Origin: a virus
Direction: 5' to 3' (one strand)
Length of the DNA stretch: 64,000 nucleotides
Virus record (IMG/VR): IMGVR_UViG_3300012954_000009
Location: 1 to 64,000 of that record
In this document: positions 7,077 to 14,359 of the stretch, one piece after another
How the letters are laid out: each line of letters opens with the position of its first letter
Position numbering within the stretch: the first letter of the stretch is position 1
Notes under the pieces: generated by a model
The model's input: the letters and a program-made list of their open reading frames with translations, nothing else
Database searches by the model: none
Told to the model about the DNA's origin: nothing
Program-made: the position numbers and the translations under genes

Positions 7077-7508
7077 TTCATCTTTGAAGCCAAGCTTCTC
7101 ATTGATGCCTTTTAACATCTCTTGAGCTTTTGTTCTATCACCTGTAGTTATTTCAGTGATCCAATTCTCAACTTCTCCTTGAGTTACATTTGTTTCTTCA
7201 ACCTTTTCAAGACCTTGCTCTTTAGCTTTTTGTCTAAGAAGCATCATCATTGAATAGATTGTCCACATATGTGCCTCAATGGGATTTAATTCAACAGTAC
7301 CAGCTTTTTCATCATGCATTGCTTTATAAACCTTTTCAAATTTTTCAAATAAAGGTTTGATTTCTACAGGATTATCAAGAACTTCAGTAATAAAATATAG
7401 AAAAGTTGATTCAAGTAGTCTTATATATGATGGATGAAGTTCAATATTCTTGATTGGTTTGGTTTGATCATAAACCGGTCTAGTTTTAAGTAATCCTTTG
7501 TCTGACAT
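7068..7508 (-). CDS. Unknown protein, 146 aa, lone minus-strand gene
   Basis: The frame could begin at 7568, but ATG 7508 (MSDKGLLKTRPVYD) removes an AT-rich leader that overlaps the ung start. The protein is helical and Glu/Lys-rich, with HPSYIRLLESTFLYF and MWTIYSMMMLLRQKAKEQG. It is oriented against 20 kb of plus-strand genes and has its own TAnnTTTG-type box just upstream. No family is recognised. Its isolated orientation suggests independent timing, perhaps late or constitutive. Confidence 0.65.
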   Translation of the reverse strand: MSDKGLLKTRPVYDQTKPIKNIELHPSYIRLLESTFLYFITEVLDNPVEIKPLFEKFEKVYKAMHDEKAGTVELNPIEAHMWTIYSMMMLLRQKAKEQGLEKVEETNVTQGEVENWITEITTGDRTKAQEMLKGINEKLGFKDESS

Positions 7509-7525
7509 AATGATTATTTTAAATA

Positions 7526-7533
7526 CAAATATA
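7526..7533 (-). promoter_or_regulatory. Candidate -7 promoter box (TAnnTTTG)
   Basis: On the minus strand TATATTTG matches the Bacteroidota -7 consensus TAnnTTTG and lies 17 bases before the start codon at 7508, leaving a short leader. A TTG lies upstream but at shorter than usual spacing. It sits in the 33-base divergent gap between this gene and ung. Confidence 0.4.
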
Positions 7534-7541
7534 TTAAAATT

Positions 7542-8267
7542 ATGCCACAAGTTAAAATAAATATACAAGAAAAGAAAGATAGACTATCTCAAAAGCTAGA
7601 AGGATGGAAAGTTGTACAAGATTTTGTACAATCATCTGCTTTTGATTCTGTTATGCTTAACTTAATATCACAAGTTGAGAATGACAATAGATTTACACCT
7701 AAGTTTAAAGATATATTCAATGCATTTATACATTGTCCATATGATAAGCTTAAAGTTATTTTTGTAGGACAAGATCCTTATCCTCAGCTAGATGTTGCAG
7801 ATGGTATATCTTTTAGTTGTTCTAAAACAATGAAAGAGCAGCCATCATTAAGATATATTTTTGATGAGATTGAACGTACTGTTTATTCACCAAAAATAGA
7901 TAAAGATGAGTCAACTATACTTAGAGAAGGATATAATCCAGATCTAAAAAGATGGTCAAAACAAGGAGTTCTTATGCTTAATACAGCACTTACTGTAGCA
8001 ATAGGTAAGATTGGTTCTCATTATGATATATGGAAACCTTTTGCTTCATACTTATTTACTGAGTTAAATAAAAGAGATGACTTAGTATTTGTATGCTTAG
8101 GTAAAAAAGCAGAACAATGGGAAAGTTATATGAATAATAATCATGTTATAAAAGTAACACACCCAGCATCTGCTGCATATAAAGGTGGTAAGTGGAACTC
8201 ACAGGACCTATTTAATCAAGTCAATAATTACCTAGAATCTATAGACAAATCTTTGATAGTCTGGTAG
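7542..8267 (+). CDS. ung: Uracil-DNA glycosylase, family 1
   Basis: Removes uracil from DNA by cleaving the N-glycosidic bond. The catalytic loop GQDPY is at residues 76-80 with Asp78, followed by Pro where most family members have His. LNTALTV is at 146-152, and the HPASAAY loop (207-213) corresponds to HPSPLS with the catalytic His. The length of 241 aa is normal. UDG genes are common in crAss-like phage replication modules. The Pro after GQDPY is a mild oddity but the key residues are intact. Confidence 0.93.
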   Translation: MPQVKINIQEKKDRLSQKLEGWKVVQDFVQSSAFDSVMLNLISQVENDNRFTPKFKDIFNAFIHCPYDKLKVIFVGQDPYPQLDVADGISFSCSKTMKEQPSLRYIFDEIERTVYSPKIDKDESTILREGYNPDLKRWSKQGVLMLNTALTVAIGKIGSHYDIWKPFASYLFTELNKRDDLVFVCLGKKAEQWESYMNNNHVIKVTHPASAAYKGGKWNSQDLFNQVNNYLESIDKSLIVW

Positions 8268-8304
8268 ATTTTTTGTATTTTTAAAGGCTCAAAAACCAAT
8301 AAAT

Positions 8305-8883
8305 ATGTGGGAACTTTTTCAGAAAGTTTTGGCTCATGGTATATCACCAAATCAATGCTTTCTACTATTTAGTATACATAACAAAACTACTCCTAGTACA
8401 TACATAAAAGAAGATTATGATGAACTTGTAGAGCAGGGATATATAAAAGATAAAGAGCTCACACCAGATGCTCTTAAGATCATTACCCAATTAGATAATT
8501 ATTTTATTATAAACAAGAAGAAAACTACTAAGCAGTTGCTTGGTAAGTCTGGTACTTTAAATATAAAACAGTACCGTGAAATATTTCCACCTGGTAAATT
8601 ACCATCAGGTGTGCCATCAAGAAACAATGTAAAGATACTTACAGAAAATTTTAGATGGTTCTTTAGTGAATATGATTATACATGGGAAGAAATTATAAAG
8701 GCTACTAAAATGTATGTAAATGAATATAGAGATAATCAATATATGTATATGCAGAATAGTCAGTATTTTGTTTCTAAACAAGATAAGCATAGAGTGAAAA
8801 GATCACAACTAGCAGACTACTGTGATATGATCCGTGATGGAGTTACAGTAGAAGAGAAACACTTTAAAGAAAAAGTTGTATGA
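8305..8883 (+). CDS. Replisome-associated protein, possible helicase loader, 192 aa
   Basis: Located immediately upstream of the DnaB-like helicase gene, overlapping it by four bases (ATGA). The N-terminal 75 residues look like a winged-helix unit (SPNQCFLLFSIHNKTTPSTY, then LVEQGYIKDKELT). A Pro/Gly linker (FPPGKLPSGVPSR) leads to a helical C-terminal half with YTWEEIIKATKMYV. This plan resembles phage replication-initiator or helicase-loader proteins such as DnaD-like ones. I see no ATPase motif. The role rests on architecture and position. Confidence 0.5.
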   Translation: MWELFQKVLAHGISPNQCFLLFSIHNKTTPSTYIKEDYDELVEQGYIKDKELTPDALKIITQLDNYFIINKKKTTKQLLGKSGTLNIKQYREIFPPGKLPSGVPSRNNVKILTENFRWFFSEYDYTWEEIIKATKMYVNEYRDNQYMYMQNSQYFVSKQDKHRVKRSQLADYCDMIRDGVTVEEKHFKEKVV

Positions 8884-9833
8884 GTAAAAAACCAGCCTGG
8901 AATGGACAACATGAGTCATTTAATGAGGCACTTAAATATATGTTTCAAAGACAATCCGGTGAGGAGAAGTCTATATATACACCGTGGCCTAAATTTAATG
9001 ATGCAACAACTGATGGGCTAGAATGGAATACACTTACAGTTATAGGTGGTAGACCTGGTTCAGGTAAAACACTTATAAAGGATCAGATTATTAGAGAATC
9101 TTTTATATTGAATCCTGAAGATAAGTTTAGAGTTTTAGAGTTTCAGTTTGAAATGGTTGGTAGAACCTCAGCAATTAGAGAGTTTAGTTCTATAACAGGT
9201 AAGACGTATAAAGAATTATGTTCTGCTGGGAGTGTTGTACACTCTGATGTTTTAAATCAGTGTCATCAATATGCAAAAGAAAGAGTAAAGTATCCGGTTG
9301 ATATTATTGGTACACCAATGACTGTTAACCAGATGCGTGATCAGATAGATATGTATATGAATGAACATAAGGGTATGAAAACTATCATTACTCTAGACCA
9401 CACAATTCTTGTAAAGCGTGCACCTTATCAAAATAATAGATTAGATATGTTATTTGAACTAGGTGAGTTCTTTACACAAGTTAAACGTGAGTATCCAGTT
9501 ATGTTTCTAGCCTTGTCACAACTCAATAGGAATATAGATAATCCTGATAGAGCTGTTGATGGTAAGTATGGTAACTATATTTTAGAGTCAGATATATTTG
9601 GTTCAGATGCAATGCTCCAACATGCTGATACCTTGATAGGTATTAACAGACCGGCAAAGCAAAAGATTAGATTCTATGGGCCAGATAGATATATAATAGC
9701 TGATGATAAGACATTAGTACTACACTTCTTAAAAGCAAGAAATGGTGATACAAGGATGAGTTTTTTCAAAGCTCAGTTTGAGAAGATGGAAATAATAGAA
9801 ATGGAAACTCCTGAAACACAACAAAGAAGATGA
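8880..9833 (+). CDS. DnaB-like replicative helicase (RecA domain), 317 aa
   Basis: Walker A is GGRPGSGKT (56-64), the Walker B Asp is D173 in IITLDH, and the DnaB-type sensor SQLNR is at 213-217. These define the C-terminal RecA-like motor of DnaB/RadA helicases. The N-terminal primase-interaction domain of cellular DnaB is missing, which is common in phage versions. It should form a hexamer that unwinds DNA ahead of the polymerase. It overlaps genes on both sides by four bases. Confidence 0.88.
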   Translation: MSKKPAWNGQHESFNEALKYMFQRQSGEEKSIYTPWPKFNDATTDGLEWNTLTVIGGRPGSGKTLIKDQIIRESFILNPEDKFRVLEFQFEMVGRTSAIREFSSITGKTYKELCSAGSVVHSDVLNQCHQYAKERVKYPVDIIGTPMTVNQMRDQIDMYMNEHKGMKTIITLDHTILVKRAPYQNNRLDMLFELGEFFTQVKREYPVMFLALSQLNRNIDNPDRAVDGKYGNYILESDIFGSDAMLQHADTLIGINRPAKQKIRFYGPDRYIIADDKTLVLHFLKARNGDTRMSFFKAQFEKMEIIEMETPETQQRR

Positions 9834-10372
9834 TAACAACAAGTACAATAGATAAGAGTATAAATAAAAAATTAAATATGACACCAGCTGAGCGTAAAGC
9901 AAAAATAAATAAGTTAATGGAGGAGCATAAGGAATTCTTTGATAAATTCCCAAAGCGTGCTCTATATATACCAAAGATGGCTTATAGACCACCCGGTAAA
10001 GATGACCTACATGTATCTTTCTTTCCAAGTGAGATGAAAAAAGGTCAAGGTAATACTATATATACAGAGTTTGTAAGTATAGATTATGATGCAGAAGATC
10101 CTAAAAGAACACTATATGCATTTAAAGTACCAAGTAACTGGGTAGATAAGTATGAGCTTGTAACATCTAATTCAGGTTTTGAGAGACATCTTATACCTGT
10201 CAGTGAATTGACAGCTGTTAGTGATGTAACTTCTAAGATTAAAAATCTTGAAGAAAAGATTAAAGATGTACCTGACTATAGTATCCCAAATCCAGAAACG
10301 GAAAGAGATATAGTTGATGTGCTAAAAGGAATAGAAAAAGCATTGTTAAGTATTAATTCAAAATTAAAGTAA
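9830..10372 (+). CDS. Unknown protein, 180 aa, helicase operon
   Basis: The start overlaps the helicase stop (ATGA). The N-terminal 40 residues are Lys-rich and helical (TPAERKAKINKLMEEHKEF). The middle has strand-like segments (DDLHVSFFPSEM; TIYTEFVSIDYD). Residues 130-180 are predicted coiled coil (SKIKNLEEKI, LKGIEKALLSINSKLK). No catalytic motif is visible. Its place between helicase and Sak4-like genes suggests a replication or recombination accessory. Confidence 0.6.
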   Translation: MITTSTIDKSINKKLNMTPAERKAKINKLMEEHKEFFDKFPKRALYIPKMAYRPPGKDDLHVSFFPSEMKKGQGNTIYTEFVSIDYDAEDPKRTLYAFKVPSNWVDKYELVTSNSGFERHLIPVSELTAVSDVTSKIKNLEEKIKDVPDYSIPNPETERDIVDVLKGIEKALLSINSKLK

Positions 10373-10375
10373 AAA

Positions 10376-11059
10376 ATGGCACAAAGTGTATTAGTAATTG
10401 CAGACTCCGGTTCAGGTAAGTCTACATCAATTAGGAATTTACTTCCTAAAGAAACATTTATTGTTAATATTGCAAACAAACCATTACCTTTCAAAGGATG
10501 GAAGAGTAAGTATACTCAGATATCTAAAGATAATCCTAAAGGTAATATGACTTCAGCATCTAGTGCTGCAGGAATTGTTAAAGCAATGAAGCATGTAAAT
10601 GATAATATGCCACACGTAACTAACTTAGTTATAGATGACTGGCAGTATATGAGTTCATTTGAATATTTTGATAGAGCAAATGAAAAAGGATATGATAAGT
10701 TCACTCAAATAGCTTCTAACCTGGCACAGGTTGCAAAGATGCCAAAAGATTTGAGGGATGATTTATATGTATTTTTCTTAACTCATTCAGAAGAATCAAC
10801 TGATATCAACGGTAACCGTAGGGTTAAAGCAAAGACTATAGGTAAAATGATAGACAATGCATTAACACTAGAAGGTTTATTTTCAATTGTATTATTTGGT
10901 AAAGTAAAGAAGACTGAAGATGATACACTAGAGTATGTATTTGAAACCAAAAATAATGGTGAGAATACATGCAAATCACCAATGGGTATGTTTGAAGATG
11001 ATAACATTCCTAATGATCTTAGCTATGTAAGAGATTGTATAGTTAAATATGAAGAGTAA
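10376..11059 (+). CDS. Sak4-like RecA-fold ATPase, 227 aa
   Basis: Walker A is DSGSGKS (10-16), Walker B is NLVIDDW (83-89), and a sensor-like FFLTHSEE follows. This pattern, with a compact RecA core and no DNA-binding extension, fits the AAA_24/Sak4 group of phage single-strand annealing ATPases. Those work with an SSB, and an SSB-like gene follows directly. It likely promotes strand annealing or recombination. Assignment is from motifs and context; generic P-loop NTPase is the fallback. Confidence 0.7.
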   Translation: MAQSVLVIADSGSGKSTSIRNLLPKETFIVNIANKPLPFKGWKSKYTQISKDNPKGNMTSASSAAGIVKAMKHVNDNMPHVTNLVIDDWQYMSSFEYFDRANEKGYDKFTQIASNLAQVAKMPKDLRDDLYVFFLTHSEESTDINGNRRVKAKTIGKMIDNALTLEGLFSIVLFGKVKKTEDDTLEYVFETKNNGENTCKSPMGMFEDDNIPNDLSYVRDCIVKYEE

Positions 11060-11091
11060 ATTAATTAATAATCATTTAAAAAAAGAAAAGT

Positions 11092-11760
11092 ATGTTAAGT
11101 ACAAAAGACATGTCAGCCGGATCAGGTAAGGCAAAACCAGTAATTGGAGTTGGTAATCAAGTAATTAGAATTAATTCTATTAGTTTTGATGTTACTCCTT
11201 ATGACAGTGAAGCACATAATATTGTGTTACACGTAGAAAGTGAGCCTGTTAAAGGTGAGTTTCAAGGTTTCTTGAAAGATGTAAATAAACCAGATGGCCC
11301 AAGATATGAAGGGCAGGTAGGTAGAATTAGATTTTCTCCTTACCCTTATAAAGATGCTACTTTACCTTCAGGTAGAGAGATTCAAAAAGATACTGAAGTA
11401 TTAAAAGCTATGGTATATCTAAGTGAAGTTCTTAATAAAAGGAAAGAGCTAGATATGATTGAGGCTCAGACTATTGAAGATTTTATGGTTTCATGTAATG
11501 AGTTATTTAGTAACAGTGGATTCTTCAATGCATGTGTAGGCGGTAGAGAATGGGAAAATAAAGAAGGTTATGTTAACTATGATCTATATTTACCAAGGAT
11601 GTCTAAAGATGGTATCCCTCTAGAAGCTTTAAATGCTGAGAGCTCTAGACTATTAGAGTTTAATAAGAAAGATCATGTTAGAGAGCTTCAGAAGAAGCAA
11701 GAGTCAAATCAAACTTTTGAACCTGTTAATGCAAGTGCAGGAGATGATTTTGATCTCTAA
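11092..11760 (+). CDS. SSB-like single-stranded DNA-binding protein, 222 aa
   Basis: An N-terminal strand-rich region (GNQVIRINSISFDV; HNIVLHVESEPV) is followed by FQGFLKDVNKPDGP and a C-terminal tail ending SAGDDFDL. The acidic tail with a terminal hydrophobic residue parallels the partner-binding tip of bacterial SSB (DDDIPF). Placement next to a Sak4-like ATPase supports an SSB role. It is longer than typical SSBs and has a helical segment around 100-150. A structured RNA starts eight bases after the stop. Confidence 0.6.
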   Translation: MLSTKDMSAGSGKAKPVIGVGNQVIRINSISFDVTPYDSEAHNIVLHVESEPVKGEFQGFLKDVNKPDGPRYEGQVGRIRFSPYPYKDATLPSGREIQKDTEVLKAMVYLSEVLNKRKELDMIEAQTIEDFMVSCNELFSNSGFFNACVGGREWENKEGYVNYDLYLPRMSKDGIPLEALNAESSRLLEFNKKDHVRELQKKQESNQTFEPVNASAGDDFDL

Positions 11761-11768
11761 TATAAACT

Positions 11769-11889
11769 AGTAGATTGGGGAGCTGCAACAGGGTGTTAGA
11801 CCAGACGTGGCAACGAGTGCATAAGGATGTCAAATTACAATAGCTATTGTGCGCAATAGTGTGACCAGGGCTCCAGCTCCCAAACTACT
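11769..11889 (+). ncRNA. Structured RNA element between SSB-like and primase genes
   Basis: The 133-base intergenic region is closed by a 15-bp helix. AGTAG-A-TTGGG-G-AGCTG (11769-11785) pairs with CAGCT-CCCAA-A-CTACT (11874-11889), with one A-A mismatch and one bulged G. Inside are small hairpins AACA/TGTT (11787-11797), CCA/TGG (11801-11810) and GCA/TGC (11810-11820). A fourth, GTCA/TGAC (11829-11832 with 11862-11865), encloses CTATTG-TGCG-CAATAG (11844-11859). CAATAG also occurs at 11838-11843, so two pairings compete. The helix ends five bases before ATG 11894. I match it to no known RNA family. Confidence 0.7.
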
Positions 11890-11893
11890 TTAA

Positions 11894-12901
11894 ATGTACA
11901 ATATGATAAATACTAAAAAACTTGTAGTAAATATATCAGATGTACCAAGCTATTGGGTTTTCCAATACTATTTAAATCTTAGTGAGAAGTTAACTGGACA
12001 GGATGTAAAGATTAAATCAATCTTTAATCCATCAGAAAGAACACCAAGCATGTGTTTATATGTAGATAAGGCCGCTAATATAGATGGCTCAAAAGCAAAA
12101 CAATATGTCTACAAGGATTTCTCAACAGGTAAATATGGTAATAAGATACATTTAGTTATGTATCTTTTTGATATACAGTTTGCTTATGCTGTGGATAAAA
12201 TAGTGAATGATTACAATAAATTTATACAGAGTGAAAGCTTTGAAGATATTGTATTAAAACCACAAGCACGGTGGAAAGTAGATTATATAAAGAAAAGACA
12301 ATGGACAAAAGCTGATGCAAACTTTTGGTTACCCTTCAATATAGGTGTTAGTATGCTAACATATTATAATGTCTATCCAATAGAATATTATAATTTAATT
12401 CTTGAGGAGGATGGTAATTCAAAGAGTAGTAAAATAAGCGGTCCAGGTATTTATGGATACTTTGATAAAGATGATAATGTATATAAGATTTATAAACCTT
12501 ATAGTAAAAAGCATAAATTCTTCAAAGTTAAACCTCATCTGCAGGGATTAGATCAACTAAAGTATAACCAACCGTATCTAGTTATATGCTCATCTTTAAA
12601 AGATGCTATGTGTATAAAGAGTATGGGTTATAATATAGAAGTTCTTGCACCTGATAGTGAGAATACTGTTATTAAACCTTATGTGCTTGAGAATTTAAAG
12701 ACAAAGTATAAGAAGATAATTACTTTGTTTGATAATGATGAAGCAGGTAAAGCAGCAGTAGATAAATACAATAAGTTATATAACATAACAGGGATAGTAT
12801 CCCCTTTATGTAAGGATATATCAGATGCTATGAAAGAACATGGCTTTGACATCCTTCATAAAGGACTTAAACCTTTACTAAAAAATGTAATAAATGGCTA
12901 A
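11894..12901 (+). CDS. DnaG-type primase with Toprim domain, 335 aa
   Basis: Synthesises RNA primers for replication. The Toprim signature is visible around residues 228-300: ICSSLKDAMCIKSMG in the acidic-motif position and FDNDEAGKAA (DxDxxG) near 277-286. The N-terminal part (PSERTPSMCLYVD) matches the strand region after the zinc finger in DnaG, but no zinc-binding Cys/His set is present. A second ATG at 11903 is less constrained by the upstream RNA helix and may be the true start. It overlaps the RusA gene by eight bases. Confidence 0.78.
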   Translation: MYNMINTKKLVVNISDVPSYWVFQYYLNLSEKLTGQDVKIKSIFNPSERTPSMCLYVDKAANIDGSKAKQYVYKDFSTGKYGNKIHLVMYLFDIQFAYAVDKIVNDYNKFIQSESFEDIVLKPQARWKVDYIKKRQWTKADANFWLPFNIGVSMLTYYNVYPIEYYNLILEEDGNSKSSKISGPGIYGYFDKDDNVYKIYKPYSKKHKFFKVKPHLQGLDQLKYNQPYLVICSSLKDAMCIKSMGYNIEVLAPDSENTVIKPYVLENLKTKYKKIITLFDNDEAGKAAVDKYNKLYNITGIVSPLCKDISDAMKEHGFDILHKGLKPLLKNVING

Positions 12902-13313
12902 AAGAAAATGGTTCATACCTTTTAATGTGCCTAGCAGTAAGAACGGTAGACGGTGGACTGGTAAGTATTTTATATCTAGTAAGACAGTAATGACTTATAG
13001 AAAGAATACAAAGTCTATTTATGCTAAGTATGCAAAGGCATTTAGAAAAGAGTTTGATAAATATGAAACACCGGTCAAGATTGGCTTTACTTTTATTAGA
13101 GGTACAAGACATAAGTTTGACTACATAAATCCAGCACAGACTGTACAAGATGATATGGTTAAGAATGGTTGGATAGAAGATGATAACGCTGAGTTTATAA
13201 TACCTGTTTTTGAGCGTTATACATATGATAAAAATAAACCGGGTGTAATTATTGAAATTATTAAAGATGGAAATAAAAGACATGAAGATCCTAGCAATAG
13301 CAAATCAGTTTAG
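12894..13313 (+). CDS. RusA-like Holliday junction resolvase, 139 aa
   Basis: Cleaves four-way DNA junctions. The family pattern is clear: IPFNVPSSKNGRRW near the N-terminus, then DYINPAQTVQDDMVKNGW with Asp residues, then IEDDNAEFIIP holding the DD pair. These provide the acidic metal site of RusA. Length is normal for the family. ATG overlaps the primase stop. The last 32 bases overlap the next gene. Position in a replication and recombination operon fits. Confidence 0.85.
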   Translation: MAKRKWFIPFNVPSSKNGRRWTGKYFISSKTVMTYRKNTKSIYAKYAKAFRKEFDKYETPVKIGFTFIRGTRHKFDYINPAQTVQDDMVKNGWIEDDNAEFIIPVFERYTYDKNKPGVIIEIIKDGNKRHEDPSNSKSV

Positions 13314-13638
13314 AGATGCAGGTGCTACATGGTTAAGAGTAGAATTTGATGGTAGTGGAGATGATGGTGATATAGGTGATATTATTATGACTGCGGATAA
13401 AGAAGATTGGAATGCAGAGATACCTGGTAATCCTTTAGATTCACAGGCTGATAATATTCTCAGAGACTTTCTTTACTATAAAGTTAGTGATGGTGTTGGG
13501 ATGCACGGTGATTGGATAAATAATCAAGGTGGGTATGGTACTCTTTGGTGGGACTTATCAAGTAATAAATTCAGTATTGAATATTATCAAAGAACTACTG
13601 AAGACATTGAGATACCTGAGAAACCAATGTTTGCCTAA
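13282..13638 (+). CDS. DUF6878-like protein, 118 aa
   Basis: ATG 13282 (MKILAIANQFRDAG) is preferred to 13252 because it reduces overlap with the resolvase gene. The motif RVEFDGSGDDGDIGDI followed by a Trp-containing HGDWINNQGGYGTLWWD pattern resembles the DUF6878 family seen in phages and mobile elements, by recall. The protein is acidic and Gly-rich, with a compact alpha/beta look. No function is known to me for that family. Confidence 0.55.
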   Translation: MKILAIANQFRDAGATWLRVEFDGSGDDGDIGDIIMTADKEDWNAEIPGNPLDSQADNILRDFLYYKVSDGVGMHGDWINNQGGYGTLWWDLSSNKFSIEYYQRTTEDIEIPEKPMFA

Positions 13639-13985
13639 TGGCTCATCCAAACATTCATTCAAAAAGTTCTGTAAGAAAATGGGGTGGTGTTTTAGAAGAT
13701 TATCAAAAGATACATGAGTGGTTTGATGAAACTAAGCAGTGGCTTGGTCACTCAAATCATAGATTGTGGAGGCATCACTCAGAAGGAATATTTGAATGTG
13801 AAAGAATATTCGGTAAGAGTTTTACCAATTCAGATGGTAGAACAGTATACACAAGATATGTTGGTGAGCAACATGTAAAAGAAGATTGTAATAACTATAT
13901 ACCCTCAGCAAAGGAATGGATATTACATATAACAAATAAAAGTAGACCATTATGGATGCAAAAATCAGCAAAGATTCAAGATTAA
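13638..13985 (+). CDS. DUF6915-like protein, 115 aa
   Basis: The pattern MAHPNIHSKSSVRKWGG, then HEWFDETKQWLGHSNHR, then GEQHVKED and IPSAKEWI matches my recollection of the DUF6915 family of phage and mobile-element proteins. The many His (HHSEGIF, GEQHV) could bind metal. The ATG overlaps the upstream stop by one base (TAATGG), and the end overlaps the next gene by 34 bases. It is likely functionally paired with the DUF6878-like gene. Biochemical role unknown. Confidence 0.65.
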   Translation: MAHPNIHSKSSVRKWGGVLEDYQKIHEWFDETKQWLGHSNHRLWRHHSEGIFECERIFGKSFTNSDGRTVYTRYVGEQHVKEDCNNYIPSAKEWILHITNKSRPLWMQKSAKIQD

Positions 13986-14359
13986 AATCAAGATTAAATA
14001 ATAAAGATTTCCATGCTTTGGCAACTATGATCAGATCACAGGAAGATGATTTAACAGTAGCTGTATCTAATATTAAAAATCTTAAATACAGTTTCTTGGA
14101 TATAAAGCTATTGTGTAAAACAATAGCAGGTACTAAAAGATTAGTTATGAGAAATGCCTTAGCAGAGGCAGGATACCCTGACTTTTTTCAAGATGAAGAT
14201 TTAAAATTTAAGAACCTTCATACAGAAATAAAAATGGAAGGAACTAAAGAGCAACAGTCAATATTTGAATTTTTAGTAAATAAGAATATTCAAATTAGCT
14301 ATAGCCAAATAGAAAGCTTTTCTTTTATAGATAATATAAAAACTAAGATAAGATGGTAG
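13952..14359 (+). CDS. Unknown protein, 135 aa
   Basis: The start lies inside the DUF6915-like gene's end and the last seven bases overlap the VWA gene's ATG. The protein is helical and basic, with KDFHALATMIRSQEDDL near the N-terminus and a Phe/Ile-rich end (QIESFSFIDNIKTKIRW). No family is recognised. The double overlaps indicate that it is translated as part of the operon feeding into the VWA/MoxR genes. Confidence 0.55.
   Translation: MDAKISKDSRLKSRLNNKDFHALATMIRSQEDDLTVAVSNIKNLKYSFLDIKLLCKTIAGTKRLVMRNALAEAGYPDFFQDEDLKFKNLHTEIKMEGTKEQQSIFEFLVNKNIQISYSQIESFSFIDNIKTKIRW

Noticed and set aside
12867-13283. Minus-strand 138-codon frame opposite the RusA-like gene
   Set aside because: The plus-strand frame has clear RusA motifs; the antisense frame is Ile/Ser/Cys-rich without any recognisable domain.
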